From positions 111,266-147,222 of the forward strand of contig DNXO01000051.1 of assembly GCA_003506895.1 (NCBI GenBank): a DNA stretch of 35,957 bases, written 5' to 3'. The stretch comes from Acetobacteraceae bacterium. Lineage in GTDB: Bacteria; Pseudomonadota; Alphaproteobacteria; Acetobacterales; Acetobacteraceae. The position numbers and the translations under genes are program-made. Positions within the stretch are counted from its first letter, which is position 1, and each line of letters opens with the position of its first letter. Positions 16,429 through 24,468 of this stretch are shown here, piece after piece. Below the pieces are notes generated by a model. That model did not search any database and was not told where the DNA came from. It saw only the letters and a program-made list of their open reading frames with translations.

Positions 16429-17100
16429 CTAGGCAGGCTTATGCACGATCCATTTCGGCATGCTTTTCATCAGCGGCACGCCTTTCTCCGCGGCGAACAT
16501 GTCCGCGGCCTGCACGACGCCCGGCCAATCCGGGGCGTAGTCGTCGCCGACCAGGAACCCGCCGGGCAGCAGGATGTCCCAGTAAAGCCGAGCATCGCGC
16601 AGTACATCTTCGAATTCATGCGATGCGTCGATGTGGATCAGTCCGGCCCGGACCCCGATGCGAGACAGCAGGGTTGCCGCGGTCGTGGTCGTTTGTGGCA
16701 GCGGCACGATCCGGTCCTGCAGGCCGCGTCGCGCGACGTTGCTGAGAAATTGCTCATACAACAAAGGCATGCCGAACCGGTGCGGGATGAGGCCGGCGAA
16801 ACCGGAGTTCCGATCCCAATGCTCGACACTCCCCAGGAACGTATCGACGGCAATCACAGCCCCATCGACACCGTATCGCTTCATCAGGTCGGCCAGATAG
16901 ATGGTCGAGGCACCCTTCCATACGCCGACATCGATCGCGACCGAGGGGCGTGCGCCCCGGATAATTTCATCGAATGCCTGATGCGTGCTGTTCCAACCCT
17001 GGAGGTCTTCAGGGAAGGTCGGCATGTAGCCAGCGTAGATATTCGCGCCATGGATTTGGCGCATCAGCGCCGAAAAGATCGATCCCGGTTGGTCGGACAC
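16429..17100 (-). CDS. Class I SAM-dependent methyltransferase (Methyltransf_24-like)
   Basis: A 223-residue Rossmann-fold methyltransferase. Motif I is DVGVWKGAS at 57-65, and VIAVDTFLGS holds the acidic residue that binds the SAM ribose. The later block IHIDASHEFEDVLRDARLY, followed by LLPGGFLVGDDY, is typical of the Methyltransf_24 group, which is often found in glycan and natural-product clusters. Translation appears to start at GTG 17100, with GGAG about ten bases upstream. The repeat element lies just upstream of its start. The substrate is unknown. Confidence 0.85.
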   Translation of the reverse strand: MSDQPGSIFSALMRQIHGANIYAGYMPTFPEDLQGWNSTHQAFDEIIRGARPSVAIDVGVWKGASTIYLADLMKRYGVDGAVIAVDTFLGSVEHWDRNSGFAGLIPHRFGMPLLYEQFLSNVARRGLQDRIVPLPQTTTTAATLLSRIGVRAGLIHIDASHEFEDVLRDARLYWDILLPGGFLVGDDYAPDWPGVVQAADMFAAEKGVPLMKSMPKWIVHKPA

Positions 17101-17174
17101 GTGACAATGGCTCCAGCTTCCTCAACGGAACCTAAAGCATCTTCCCCCGTGCGATGCACCGGTATTTTGGAGTC

Positions 17175-17300
17175 ATACCAGCCGTCCGAAGCTTCGACTC
17201 TTTTGTCAGTCGGCGGGCGGCTGGTATCCTATTGATTTGGCGCGCGGCCGCCCCACCAACCCCGCGCGCATACCAGTCGGCCCTTTGGGCCGCTGGTATC
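17175..17300. repeat. Modular stem-loop repeat, copy A
   Basis: An intergenic element sharing long identical blocks with 35834-35957. It has three nested inverted repeats. ATACCAGCCG (17175-17184) pairs with CGGCTGGTAT (17219-17228), enclosing CGAAGCTTCG (17187-17196). GCGCGCGG (17240-17247) pairs with CCGCGCGC (17262-17269). ATACCAG-T-CGGCCC (17270-17283) pairs with GGGCCG-CTGGTAT (17287-17299). It looks like a dispersed REP- or MITE-like sequence without coding capacity. It separates the methyltransferase start from the mmgE stop, and its last bases run into that stop codon. Confidence 0.85.
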
Positions 17301-18681
17301 AGGCGGCTCGGGATCCCGTCCCGGGCTGTAGCATCGCCGTCAGGTCATGCACCACCGGTAGTGCCGCGATGCCCATCAGCGTATCGAATAATCCCGACAA
17401 CCCCGCACGCGGCAGGCTTCGCCCCGCGCAATCGGCGAATTTCGTCCACAGTTCCGCGTGCGTCATCGGATCACCCGCCGGACCACGGCTCGGGTAATCG
17501 TCCAGTCGGGAGGCGAAACGCTGCCCGTCGGTCGTTTCGACAATGACCTCCGTCCCCCAGTCTTCCGGCATGTCGGGATGCGGCCGGGCCTCCAGCCGTT
17601 TCATCAAGCCGCGAACCGTGGGATCGTAGGGTGCATCGCCCTCGAAATCCGACAGCTTCACCGACCTGTCCACCAGCGCGCGCGCCACGCAATACTGCAT
17701 GCTGAACTTCGCCCCGAGTGGCGTCGTCGGGTTGGGGTTGTTGGTATGGGGCAAGCGGCGAGCGTGCGGCAGGACCGTGATGCGCTCAATCTGCTCCGGC
17801 TTCAGGTCGTGCCGTGTCGCCAACTCGATTGCCCGCCCGATGGACGGGTGGGTGCTGCCGCAGCATGGGTAGGGTTTCAGGCCGGGATCGCCCGCGCCAC
17901 CGCACTCGATCGGGGTGTACCAGTCGTTCAGGATGCGGGCGGTGTCATAGGTGCCCGGCCCGTTGAAGACGTCGAGGAAGCCTTGCTTGTGCTCCAATGC
18001 GCCCGGATTGGCGGTGTAGCCCTCCTTGGCCATCAGTGCCGCGAAAAGTCCGTCACGGATGCCGTGTCCAACATGCAGTGGCTTGGTCATGGTGCCGAAA
18101 TTGGCCTTCAGCCCGGCGGCGAATGACGCAGCCATGCCCAATGCGACGGCGGTTTGCTCGACCGACAGATGCATCAGCCTGGCGGCGCCGGCGACCGTGC
18201 CGAAGATTCCCAGCGTCGCGGTGGGATGCCAGCCTTTTTCGTAATGGTGGTGATGCACGCCGCGGCCGATCCGGCACTCGGTCTCGAAGCCAACGACATA
18301 GGCGATGACGAGATCGCGGCCGGAACTGCCCAACATCTCAGCGAGTGGGATCAGTGCCGGGATCAGCATGACCGAGGGATGGCCGCCCATCGATCCCGCG
18401 ACATCGTCGTAGTCCAGCGCATGCGATGCCGTGCCGTTGACCAGCGCGGCGTCGAGCACGCTGGTGCGGCGGTTGGTGCCATGGATCAGCGCCGGCCCGG
18501 GTGCGGCGGCGACCCCGGGCACCCGCATCAGGATCTGGGGCCCTTCCTCTTGGATCCCAGCCAGCGTGCAGGCAACCGTGTCCACGAACGCGCTGGCGGT
18601 CCATTCGTGGGCTTCCGGCGTGATGTCCTCGTAACGAAGGGCGTGGATGCGTTCGGCGATCTGCCTGGCCAGCGTTGTCAT
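17299..18681 (-). CDS. MmgE/PrpD-family protein
   Basis: A 460-residue member of the MmgE/PrpD fold, which includes 2-methylcitrate dehydratase, cis-aconitate decarboxylase and itaconate-like enzymes that act on small carboxylic acids without a cofactor. Family blocks are ASHALDYDDVAGSMGGHPSV, GFETECRIGRG, WHPTATLGIFG and YPCCGSTHPSI. The start at ATG 18681 is supported by GGAGGG upstream. The TGA stop is built partly from the last bases of the repeat element. It follows the luciferase-like gene by 26 bases on the same strand, so the two are probably cotranscribed. A housekeeping methylcitrate role is unlikely since no prpBC is nearby. Confidence 0.92.
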   Translation of the reverse strand: MTTLARQIAERIHALRYEDITPEAHEWTASAFVDTVACTLAGIQEEGPQILMRVPGVAAAPGPALIHGTNRRTSVLDAALVNGTASHALDYDDVAGSMGGHPSVMLIPALIPLAEMLGSSGRDLVIAYVVGFETECRIGRGVHHHHYEKGWHPTATLGIFGTVAGAARLMHLSVEQTAVALGMAASFAAGLKANFGTMTKPLHVGHGIRDGLFAALMAKEGYTANPGALEHKQGFLDVFNGPGTYDTARILNDWYTPIECGGAGDPGLKPYPCCGSTHPSIGRAIELATRHDLKPEQIERITVLPHARRLPHTNNPNPTTPLGAKFSMQYCVARALVDRSVKLSDFEGDAPYDPTVRGLMKRLEARPHPDMPEDWGTEVIVETTDGQRFASRLDDYPSRGPAGDPMTHAELWTKFADCAGRSLPRAGLSGLFDTLMGIAALPVVHDLTAMLQPGTGSRAA

Positions 18682-18707
18682 CGTCGGTTTCCCTCCGCCC
18701 GTGTTGG

Positions 18708-19919
18708 CTAGTCCGCCGCCGTTGCCAGTTTGTCGATCGCGACACCCTTGCCGACGCCAGCACGGACTTTGTATGGAGTCGTATCGATATCCTCGAGTTC
18801 GATCTCCCGCGACAGCACCTTCCGCTTCCATTCCTGATGTTCGGGTTCCTTCGCGGCGAACTCCGGCATCACCTCTTTCGCGAACAGTTCCAGGCTTTCG
18901 CAGATATGCGGATGGCTGTTCTTGCCGGCCTGGTTCAGCAGGATGATCTGATCGACATGCGACGATTCAAACCGCCGCAGCTTCCGCCTGATCGTTTCCG
19001 GTGAACCGATCAGGCCCCCGGTCAGGGCTTTGTCCGCCAGTTCGGGATTCTCCCGTTTCCATTTCAGATATTCCTCCCAAAGACTGACCGTTCCGGGGGC
19101 GGCCCGTTCCCGGTTTCGAGAGTTGCTGTAATAAGCGAGGGAAAACTGAAAGAATGTTACGCCATCGGCGCGTTTCCGCGCCTCTTCGTCGGTTTCGGCG
19201 CACATGAAGTAACTGACCATGGCGATGTTGCAGTTGGACTGGTAGTCGGCCAGCTTCTGCTGCCGCAACACGAACGAATTATAGTAGGCATGCACCCACG
19301 CATGCGCCATTTCCGCTGACAGGAACTGGAACCCCAACGCGCCGATGCCGCAACGTCCGGCCATCTCGATCGTTTCCAGTTGCGAGCATGCTACCCAGAG
19401 CGGGGGATGCGGCTTCTGGATCGGCTTCGGCAGCACGTTTCGCAACGGGAACTTGAAATACGGGCCATCGTATTCGCAGCCACCATCCTTGAACATCGGC
19501 ATCACGCAGCGGACGCCGTCTTCCCAGACCGCCTGCTTGTCCTCCATCACCCGGCCGAACGGCCCGAGTTCCGTGATCGACGCGCCTTCGCCCATGCCGA
19601 ATTCGACGCGGCCGTTGCTGACCAGATCCAGGCACGCGACTTTCTCCGCCACGCGGGCGGGATGGTTGGTTGTCAACTGGATGATGCCGTGGCCCAGCCG
19701 GATCTGCTTCGTCCGCTGGCTGGCGGCGGCCAGGAACACCTCGGGCTGCGGGGAGTGGGAGTATTCCTCCAGGAAGTGGTGCTCGACTTCCCACGCGTAG
19801 TGGTATCCCAGCTTATCGGCCAGTTCGACCTGCGACAGCGCGTTCTGGTACAGCATGTGTTCCGTGTCCGCTTCCCAGGGGCGCGGACATTGCAGTTCGT
19901 AGAAGATGCCGAATTTCAT
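18708..19919 (-). CDS. LLM-class flavin-dependent oxidoreductase
   Basis: A 403-residue bacterial-luciferase-like monooxygenase. The start MKFGIFYELQCPRPW, the middle RIRLGHGI-type strand (QIRLGHGIIQLTTNHPARVAEKVACLD) and GRVEFGMGEGAS are standard for the family. These enzymes use reduced FMN or F420 to oxidise alkanes, sulfonates, ketones or aromatic compounds. GGGAGGTCAATCA precedes the ATG. It is the first gene of a probable pair with the MmgE/PrpD protein. The TAXI binding protein upstream on the same strand could supply its substrate by inference. Confidence 0.93.
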   Translation of the reverse strand: MKFGIFYELQCPRPWEADTEHMLYQNALSQVELADKLGYHYAWEVEHHFLEEYSHSPQPEVFLAAASQRTKQIRLGHGIIQLTTNHPARVAEKVACLDLVSNGRVEFGMGEGASITELGPFGRVMEDKQAVWEDGVRCVMPMFKDGGCEYDGPYFKFPLRNVLPKPIQKPHPPLWVACSQLETIEMAGRCGIGALGFQFLSAEMAHAWVHAYYNSFVLRQQKLADYQSNCNIAMVSYFMCAETDEEARKRADGVTFFQFSLAYYSNSRNRERAAPGTVSLWEEYLKWKRENPELADKALTGGLIGSPETIRRKLRRFESSHVDQIILLNQAGKNSHPHICESLELFAKEVMPEFAAKEPEHQEWKRKVLSREIELEDIDTTPYKVRAGVGKGVAIDKLATAAD

Positions 19920-20031
19920 TGATTGACCTCCCAGCGTCGATGCTACTGGCGAGTATCCTAGGCAGAGGCCAGAAGGAAAGTCGATATCCAGACCGCCGGC
20001 GGGAGGGGCTCCGTGGAAGAAGTGGTGCGGT

Positions 20032-21120
20032 TCAGGGGCCGGAATGTTGATCCCGCCATTTCAGGAAATCCCGGAACAATGCTTCCCGCCGTTCATTGTT
20101 CATGCCAGATGTCGTCTGGCCAGACTGATTTACATACGTATCGAACGACATCCGTAGGTTGGCATCCCCGGGTCCCTTGATGAATGCCTGCGCCTCGGGA
20201 TAGCGGGTCCATCCCTGCAACTGGGCGGACAGATTTACTTCCTGCCACTTCGGATGAAACCCGGGCTGCCGGAACCGATCGAAACGATCGAACAATGCAT
20301 CTACGAAACGATTGACCCGTTTCCCGCGGGCCGTATCGGACGGCGTGGACAGCGTCACGAGGACCGAGCCGACCGCTACCGTTTCGATTGGCGGTCCAAC
20401 TGGAACAAGGTTCGGATACCGCTGATGATCCAGCTCTGTCGGCAGGTAGGCATCGACCAACTCCGCATTCAATGGAATCGAAAGAAAATGCAGTCCGGTG
20501 CCTGATTCGATCCCTTGCAACAGCGGCACGGGTTTGCCGCCAACCACGAATATCGCAGCGAGTTCACCGCGGCGGAGCCGATCCAGCGCAACCTGTTGCG
20601 AATCATGAACGATGGCCGGGCTTACATGACATATATCCAGCAACGTGGAGGCGGTCAGTTCCGTTCCGCTTCCGATCGCGCCGACCCCGACAGGCTTTCC
20701 GTTCAGATCATCAAGGTTAGCGATGTCCTTCCGAGCGAGAACGTGGATTTCTTCGGGGAACAGCTTGGTGATGTATTGCACTGTACTTTCGCGGGGGATC
20801 GCGCCGCGCTGCATCGTTTGCGTCAATGCATCCGAATGGACAATCGCGACATCGACCCCTTTCAGGAAGATCAGGTCGGCGATGTTCTGCACCGATCCCT
20901 GCCCAAGCATTGGCAGGACGCGCAATTTGTCACCGTCATTCAGAGCCTGGGCAATATCGGCGGCGATGCGCGTATCGGTGCTGCCAGACCCGGCGGCGAT
21001 CAGGCCGATCGTCGCATTCTGTCCCTGAGCGATACGAACGCTATCCGAAACGGCCGGTTCCGCGATGGCTGCGTTGGATATGGCTATCAGACAAGCAATC
21101 GCCACGATCGGGCGCATCAT
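20032..21120 (-). CDS. TAXI-family TRAP transporter solute-binding protein
   Basis: A 362-residue periplasmic binding protein of the TAXI type. The signal peptide MMRPIVAIACLIAISNAAIA ends near residue 20. The mature part has IGLIAAGSGSTDTRIAADIA, VDVAIVHSDAL, LFPEEIHVLARKDIANLDDLNGKPV and VGAIGSGTELTA, all typical. TAXI proteins feed four-component or fused DctQM permeases, usually for carboxylates. No permease gene is next to it. GGGGAGGC upstream of the paired ATGs sets the start at 21120. It is divergent from the hydrolase gene. Confidence 0.9.
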   Translation of the reverse strand: MMRPIVAIACLIAISNAAIAEPAVSDSVRIAQGQNATIGLIAAGSGSTDTRIAADIAQALNDGDKLRVLPMLGQGSVQNIADLIFLKGVDVAIVHSDALTQTMQRGAIPRESTVQYITKLFPEEIHVLARKDIANLDDLNGKPVGVGAIGSGTELTASTLLDICHVSPAIVHDSQQVALDRLRRGELAAIFVVGGKPVPLLQGIESGTGLHFLSIPLNAELVDAYLPTELDHQRYPNLVPVGPPIETVAVGSVLVTLSTPSDTARGKRVNRFVDALFDRFDRFRQPGFHPKWQEVNLSAQLQGWTRYPEAQAFIKGPGDANLRMSFDTYVNQSGQTTSGMNNERREALFRDFLKWRDQHSGP

Positions 21121-21269
21121 GAAAAGCCTCCCCGAATAATGTTTGGGAACCGACTTATATTTCAGCCGGTCTTCGATCGAAGCGGACGCTGCGCCAACGC
21201 TTTTCGATTCGGCAAGACCCGGTATAGTCTGCAAAGCGGCCTGCCTCCGTTGAGATCAAGGAGAAGTGT

Positions 21270-22232
21270 ATGACGGACCACCCATTGCGCCCGGCGATGT
21301 TCCACCCGAACGCGATCGCCGAGGATACGGCGAAGCTGAACGACGCCCTTGTCGGCCTGATGACCGGTCTGCCCGAGTGGTGGAACGTCGGCGCCGAAAA
21401 TGCTCGGCAGGGCCGCCGCCAGGGCAGGGGGCCGTTCCCGGCGCCGGTGTTCTCCCCCCGCGCCCGGACCATCACGATCACTGGCCGCGACGGCAACGAA
21501 ATCCCCCTGCGGATCATCGCCCCCGATCAGCCGCGTGGTGTTTATCTGCACATCCATGGCGGCGGCTGGGTCCTGGGCGGTGCCGACATGCAGGACCCGA
21601 TGCTGGAGCACATCGCCGACAACACCGGCATGGCGGTCGTCAGCGTCGAATATCGTCTTGCGCCGGAATACCCTTATCCGGCCGGCCCGGATGATTGTGA
21701 GTCCGCCGCCGCCTGGCTGGTGAAGAACGCCAAGGCCGAGTTTGGCTCCGACCTTCTGACGGTTGGCGGGGAATCGGCGGGCGGACACCTGGCGGCGGCC
21801 ACTGTTCTGCGCATGCGCGATCGCCACGGCTACACCGGATTCCGGGGGGCGAACCTGGTCTATGGTGCGTTCGACCTGAGTATGACGCCTAGCCAGGTGG
21901 CGTTCGGTAACCGCCGTCTGGTGCTGCGGACGATCGACATGCAGCAATTCTACAATGCCTTCCTGCCGACGATCACCGATCGCCGCGTGCCGGATATCTC
22001 CCCGCTGTATGCCGATCTGAAGGGCCTGTGTCCGGCTTTGTTCAGTGTCGGCACGCAGGACGCCTTGCTGGACGATACACTGTTCATGCACGCCCGCTGG
22101 GTCGCTGCCGGCAATGAAACCGAGCTGGAAATCTACCCTGGCGGCGCCCATGGGTTCACCCTGTTCCCCAACCGCCTGGCTGATGAAGCCGCCGCGCGGT
22201 CGGAAGCCTTCTTGCGGAAGGTGACGGGCTGA
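21270..22232 (+). CDS. Alpha/beta hydrolase, hormone-sensitive-lipase (family IV) type
   Basis: A 320-residue esterase-like hydrolase. The oxyanion motif HGGGW is at 96-100 and the nucleophile elbow GESAG at 167-171 (S169). D264 (GTQDALLDD) and H294 (GGAHGF) complete the triad. YRLAPEYPYP is the usual family IV block. There is no signal peptide, so it acts in the cytosol on short-chain or aromatic esters, or perhaps lactones. AAGGAGAAG lies before the ATG at 21270. Two hairpins follow the stop. Confidence 0.94.
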   Translation: MTDHPLRPAMFHPNAIAEDTAKLNDALVGLMTGLPEWWNVGAENARQGRRQGRGPFPAPVFSPRARTITITGRDGNEIPLRIIAPDQPRGVYLHIHGGGWVLGGADMQDPMLEHIADNTGMAVVSVEYRLAPEYPYPAGPDDCESAAAWLVKNAKAEFGSDLLTVGGESAGGHLAAATVLRMRDRHGYTGFRGANLVYGAFDLSMTPSQVAFGNRRLVLRTIDMQQFYNAFLPTITDRRVPDISPLYADLKGLCPALFSVGTQDALLDDTLFMHARWVAAGNETELEIYPGGAHGFTLFPNRLADEAAARSEAFLRKVTG

Positions 22233-22240
22233 ACGTGCTA

Positions 22241-22282
22241 GTGGATAACGTCCGACAGATAGTGCCGCCGGACTTTGTCCAC
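22241..22282. other. Imperfect long hairpin after the hydrolase gene
   Basis: The arms 22241-22254 and 22269-22282 pair over 14 positions with one G/T wobble and one mismatch (GTGGATAACGTCCG against CGGACTTTGTCCAC). It begins nine bases after the hydrolase stop, so it may stabilise or end that transcript. No T-run follows. Confidence 0.45.
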
Positions 22283-22348
22283 TCGTCCTTGATTTGGTGG
22301 GCCGATTCACCCGACCGCAAGGATGTTCTGTCAGGATCGGCCCCTTAG

Positions 22349-22382
22349 GCGGCGGAAGGGGGGTTAACCAACCTTCCGCCGC
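22349..22382. terminator. Perfect hairpin between convergent genes
   Basis: GCGGCGGAAGG (22349-22359) pairs perfectly with CCTTCCGCCGC (22372-22382); the loop contains the small palindrome GGTTAACC. It lies between the hydrolase stop (22232) and the H1-like/cupin stop (22524). The rest of this 291-base gap shows no convincing gene. Confidence 0.5.
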
Positions 22383-22523
22383 GGGGCGCTATTCCTCCTG
22401 CGATCGAAGGTTGGCCTGGCCAAGCGCCTCATATCGTCTCGGCTGACCCGCACATAACCCGCTATCCGGCAGTACGGGGCGGGGCATTTCAGGCAATCGT
22501 GACGCGCATGCGACGCCAATCCC

Positions 22524-23351
22524 TCAGGTTAGCTCCTCGGTCTTGAAGTCCGCCGGCACGATGATTTCCAGCACTTCGCAGTCGGGCGAGTAATCCAGCA
22601 CCGTGTGCTTGATGCCCGTGGGCTGAAGCCAGCAGCTTCCCACCGACATCATCTGCTCACCGTGGCCTTCGAACTCGTTCTTCATCCAGCCTTTCAGGAC
22701 ATAGACGAGTTGCAGTTCGGCCTGATGCACATGGCGCTTGCGGACCTCATCGGTGCAGGGGGGCACCAGCCGGATCACATGCGCCTGGCACAACCCGCCG
22801 GTGGCCGCCGCGATCCCGAGATCCCGGTATTGGGCATATGGCCGCAGCCCATCGGCCTTGAAGTCGGCCTGATTCAAATGGCTGACGGTGAAGACCTGCG
22901 GCCCGTTGCCATTGAGTTTGCCAACTGGTGCCTTGCGTACCGGGGCTGTCGGGCGCCCACGCCTCGCCGATGGGGTGGGTACGGCAACGCGGGTCGCGGT
23001 TCGGCGCGGTGCGGCCTTTTTCACGGCGACGGTTTTCGCGACCACCTTCGGCGCGGCGGCTTGCTTCGGGGCAGTCTTTTTCGGTGCGGCGGCGGCGGCC
23101 TTCGACGGGGCAGCCGTCTTCGGCGCCACTTTCTTCGGCGCCACATTCTTCGGCGCTGGAGCCTTTGCCTTTACCGCCGCCTTCTTCGGTGGAGCGGCCA
23201 TTGCCGGGGCTGCCTTCTTCTTAACGGCAGGCGCCGTCTTTGACGGCGCGGCCTTCTTCGCCGGTGTGGCGGCCTTCGCCTTCCTGGCAGCGGCTTTCGG
23301 CGCCGCTTTCACCTTCGCGGGGGCTTCGCGCCCGGTGCTCGTTTTGGCCAT
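22524..23351 (-). CDS. Histone-H1-like/AT-hook tail fused to a cupin domain
   Basis: A 275-residue protein with two very different halves. Residues 1-145 are almost only Lys, Ala, Pro, Thr and Val in repeating (K)KAAPK-like units, like histone H1 C-terminal tails and bacterial H1 homologues. The stretch ends with an AT-hook-like RGRP (131-134). Residues about 150-275 form a cupin: RHVHQAELQLVYVLKG has H207, H209 and E212, and H249 (GIKHTV) completes a likely metal site. The tail should bind DNA or RNA; the cupin may bind a small ligand or metal. ACGAGGACG precedes the ATG at 23351, and an A-rich run (TTTTTTTT on the plus strand) lies just upstream. It may follow the lactonase gene in one transcript (61-base gap). 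Confidence 0.88.
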   Translation of the reverse strand: MAKTSTGREAPAKVKAAPKAAARKAKAATPAKKAAPSKTAPAVKKKAAPAMAAPPKKAAVKAKAPAPKNVAPKKVAPKTAAPSKAAAAAPKKTAPKQAAAPKVVAKTVAVKKAAPRRTATRVAVPTPSARRGRPTAPVRKAPVGKLNGNGPQVFTVSHLNQADFKADGLRPYAQYRDLGIAAATGGLCQAHVIRLVPPCTDEVRKRHVHQAELQLVYVLKGWMKNEFEGHGEQMMSVGSCWLQPTGIKHTVLDYSPDCEVLEIIVPADFKTEELT

Positions 23352-23412
23352 GGCGTCGTCCTCGTAATTTTTTTTCAGTTGCGTTTAGTATCGACGCGAT
23401 CACGTCCGTATT

Positions 23413-24465
23413 TCAAGTGGGCGTCACAAAGCTGATCGCCGAAGGACTGCCGACCGCGATCCGCACGCCGGTGGGAATCAGGCTGCCTGACGCCTGATCG
23501 ACATGGAACACCGTGATCTCGTCGCTATCCTGATTGGCCACGTAAAGATGGCTGGCATCCGGCCCGAGCGTGAAGAACCGAGGCCGCGTGCCGCCCGTGG
23601 GGACTGTGGCGGCATACGTCAACACGCCCGTATCCGGCGCGACCACGAACTGCACCACGCTGTCCTGGCCCCGGTTCGACACATAGACGAACCGCCCGTT
23701 CGGCGAGGCGGCGATCTCGGCCGTTGTATTATGCCCGGCATGCCCGGCCGTCAGGGTGGAGATCACCTGGCGCTCCGTCACCTGTCCGGCGGTCCAGTCG
23801 AACACCGTGACCGTCGAGTCCAGCTCATTGTTCACATACAGCACCGGCAGTGTCGGATGAAACGTCGTGTGCCGAGGGGCAGCGCCGGGCGCGGAATCGA
23901 TCCATTTCTGTTCCGTCGGGTGCAACGTGCCATCCTGAAACCGGAAGAAGAACGTCCGGTCGAAGCCCTTGTCCGGGACGATCACAAACTCGCCCGTCGG
24001 ATCGAAGATCACCGCATGGGGATGCGATGACGACTGTTGCTTCGGATCGGGCCCCGGCGTGCCCTGTAGCGCCACCAACTGGCTGACCGGCAGCAACCGC
24101 CCGACGTCGTCAACCGGCATCACCGCGACCGCACCCGACCCGTAATTCGCCACCACCAGAAACCGCTCGGTGGGATCGAACGCCGAGTCCACCGGATTGG
24201 ATCCCTGGCAATCGACCTGATTGAGCAGGGTCAGCATCCCGCTGGACCGGTCGATGGCAAAGGCGCTGATAAGATTGCGTCCGCCATGGACGCTGTACAG
24301 CCGGGTCCCCGCGCGGTTCAGCGTGAACAGCGAGGGGTTTTCCAGGCCGCCGACGGTCTGGATGTGGGTCCAGCCGCCGCTGACGGGATCGACCCGGTAA
24401 ACATTGATGCCGTTCCCACGCCCGTCCCGGTCGGGCGTGGTGTAGCCGCCGACGTAGGCGAGCAT
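23413..24465 (-). CDS. Lactonase family beta-propeller protein
   Basis: A 350-residue seven-bladed propeller of the 6-phosphogluconolactonase/YbhE or carboxy-muconate cyclase-like family (lactonase Pfam group). Family signs are the start YVGGYTTPDRDGRGNGI, repeated blade units such as LVVANYGSGAVAV and FVYVSNRGQDSVVQF, SSSHPHAVIFDPTGEFV, and the ending LYVANQDSDEITVF. There is no signal peptide, so it is cytosolic. The ATG at 24465 lies three bases after the stop of the upstream dehydrogenase, which points to coupled translation. Opening of a sugar lactone or other lactone is the likely reaction. Confidence 0.9.
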   Translation of the reverse strand: MLAYVGGYTTPDRDGRGNGINVYRVDPVSGGWTHIQTVGGLENPSLFTLNRAGTRLYSVHGGRNLISAFAIDRSSGMLTLLNQVDCQGSNPVDSAFDPTERFLVVANYGSGAVAVMPVDDVGRLLPVSQLVALQGTPGPDPKQQSSSHPHAVIFDPTGEFVIVPDKGFDRTFFFRFQDGTLHPTEQKWIDSAPGAAPRHTTFHPTLPVLYVNNELDSTVTVFDWTAGQVTERQVISTLTAGHAGHNTTAEIAASPNGRFVYVSNRGQDSVVQFVVAPDTGVLTYAATVPTGGTRPRFFTLGPDASHLYVANQDSDEITVFHVDQASGSLIPTGVRIAVGSPSAISFVTPT

Positions 24466-24468
24466 GGT

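Noticed and set aside
17175..17300. CRISPR or insertion sequence
   Set aside because: No regular spacer pattern and no transposase frame; the structure is a dispersed stem-loop repeat.
22241..22348. Short GTG-started frame after the hydrolase
   Set aside because: About 35 codons, no ribosome site, and it overlaps a hairpin; no recognisable product.
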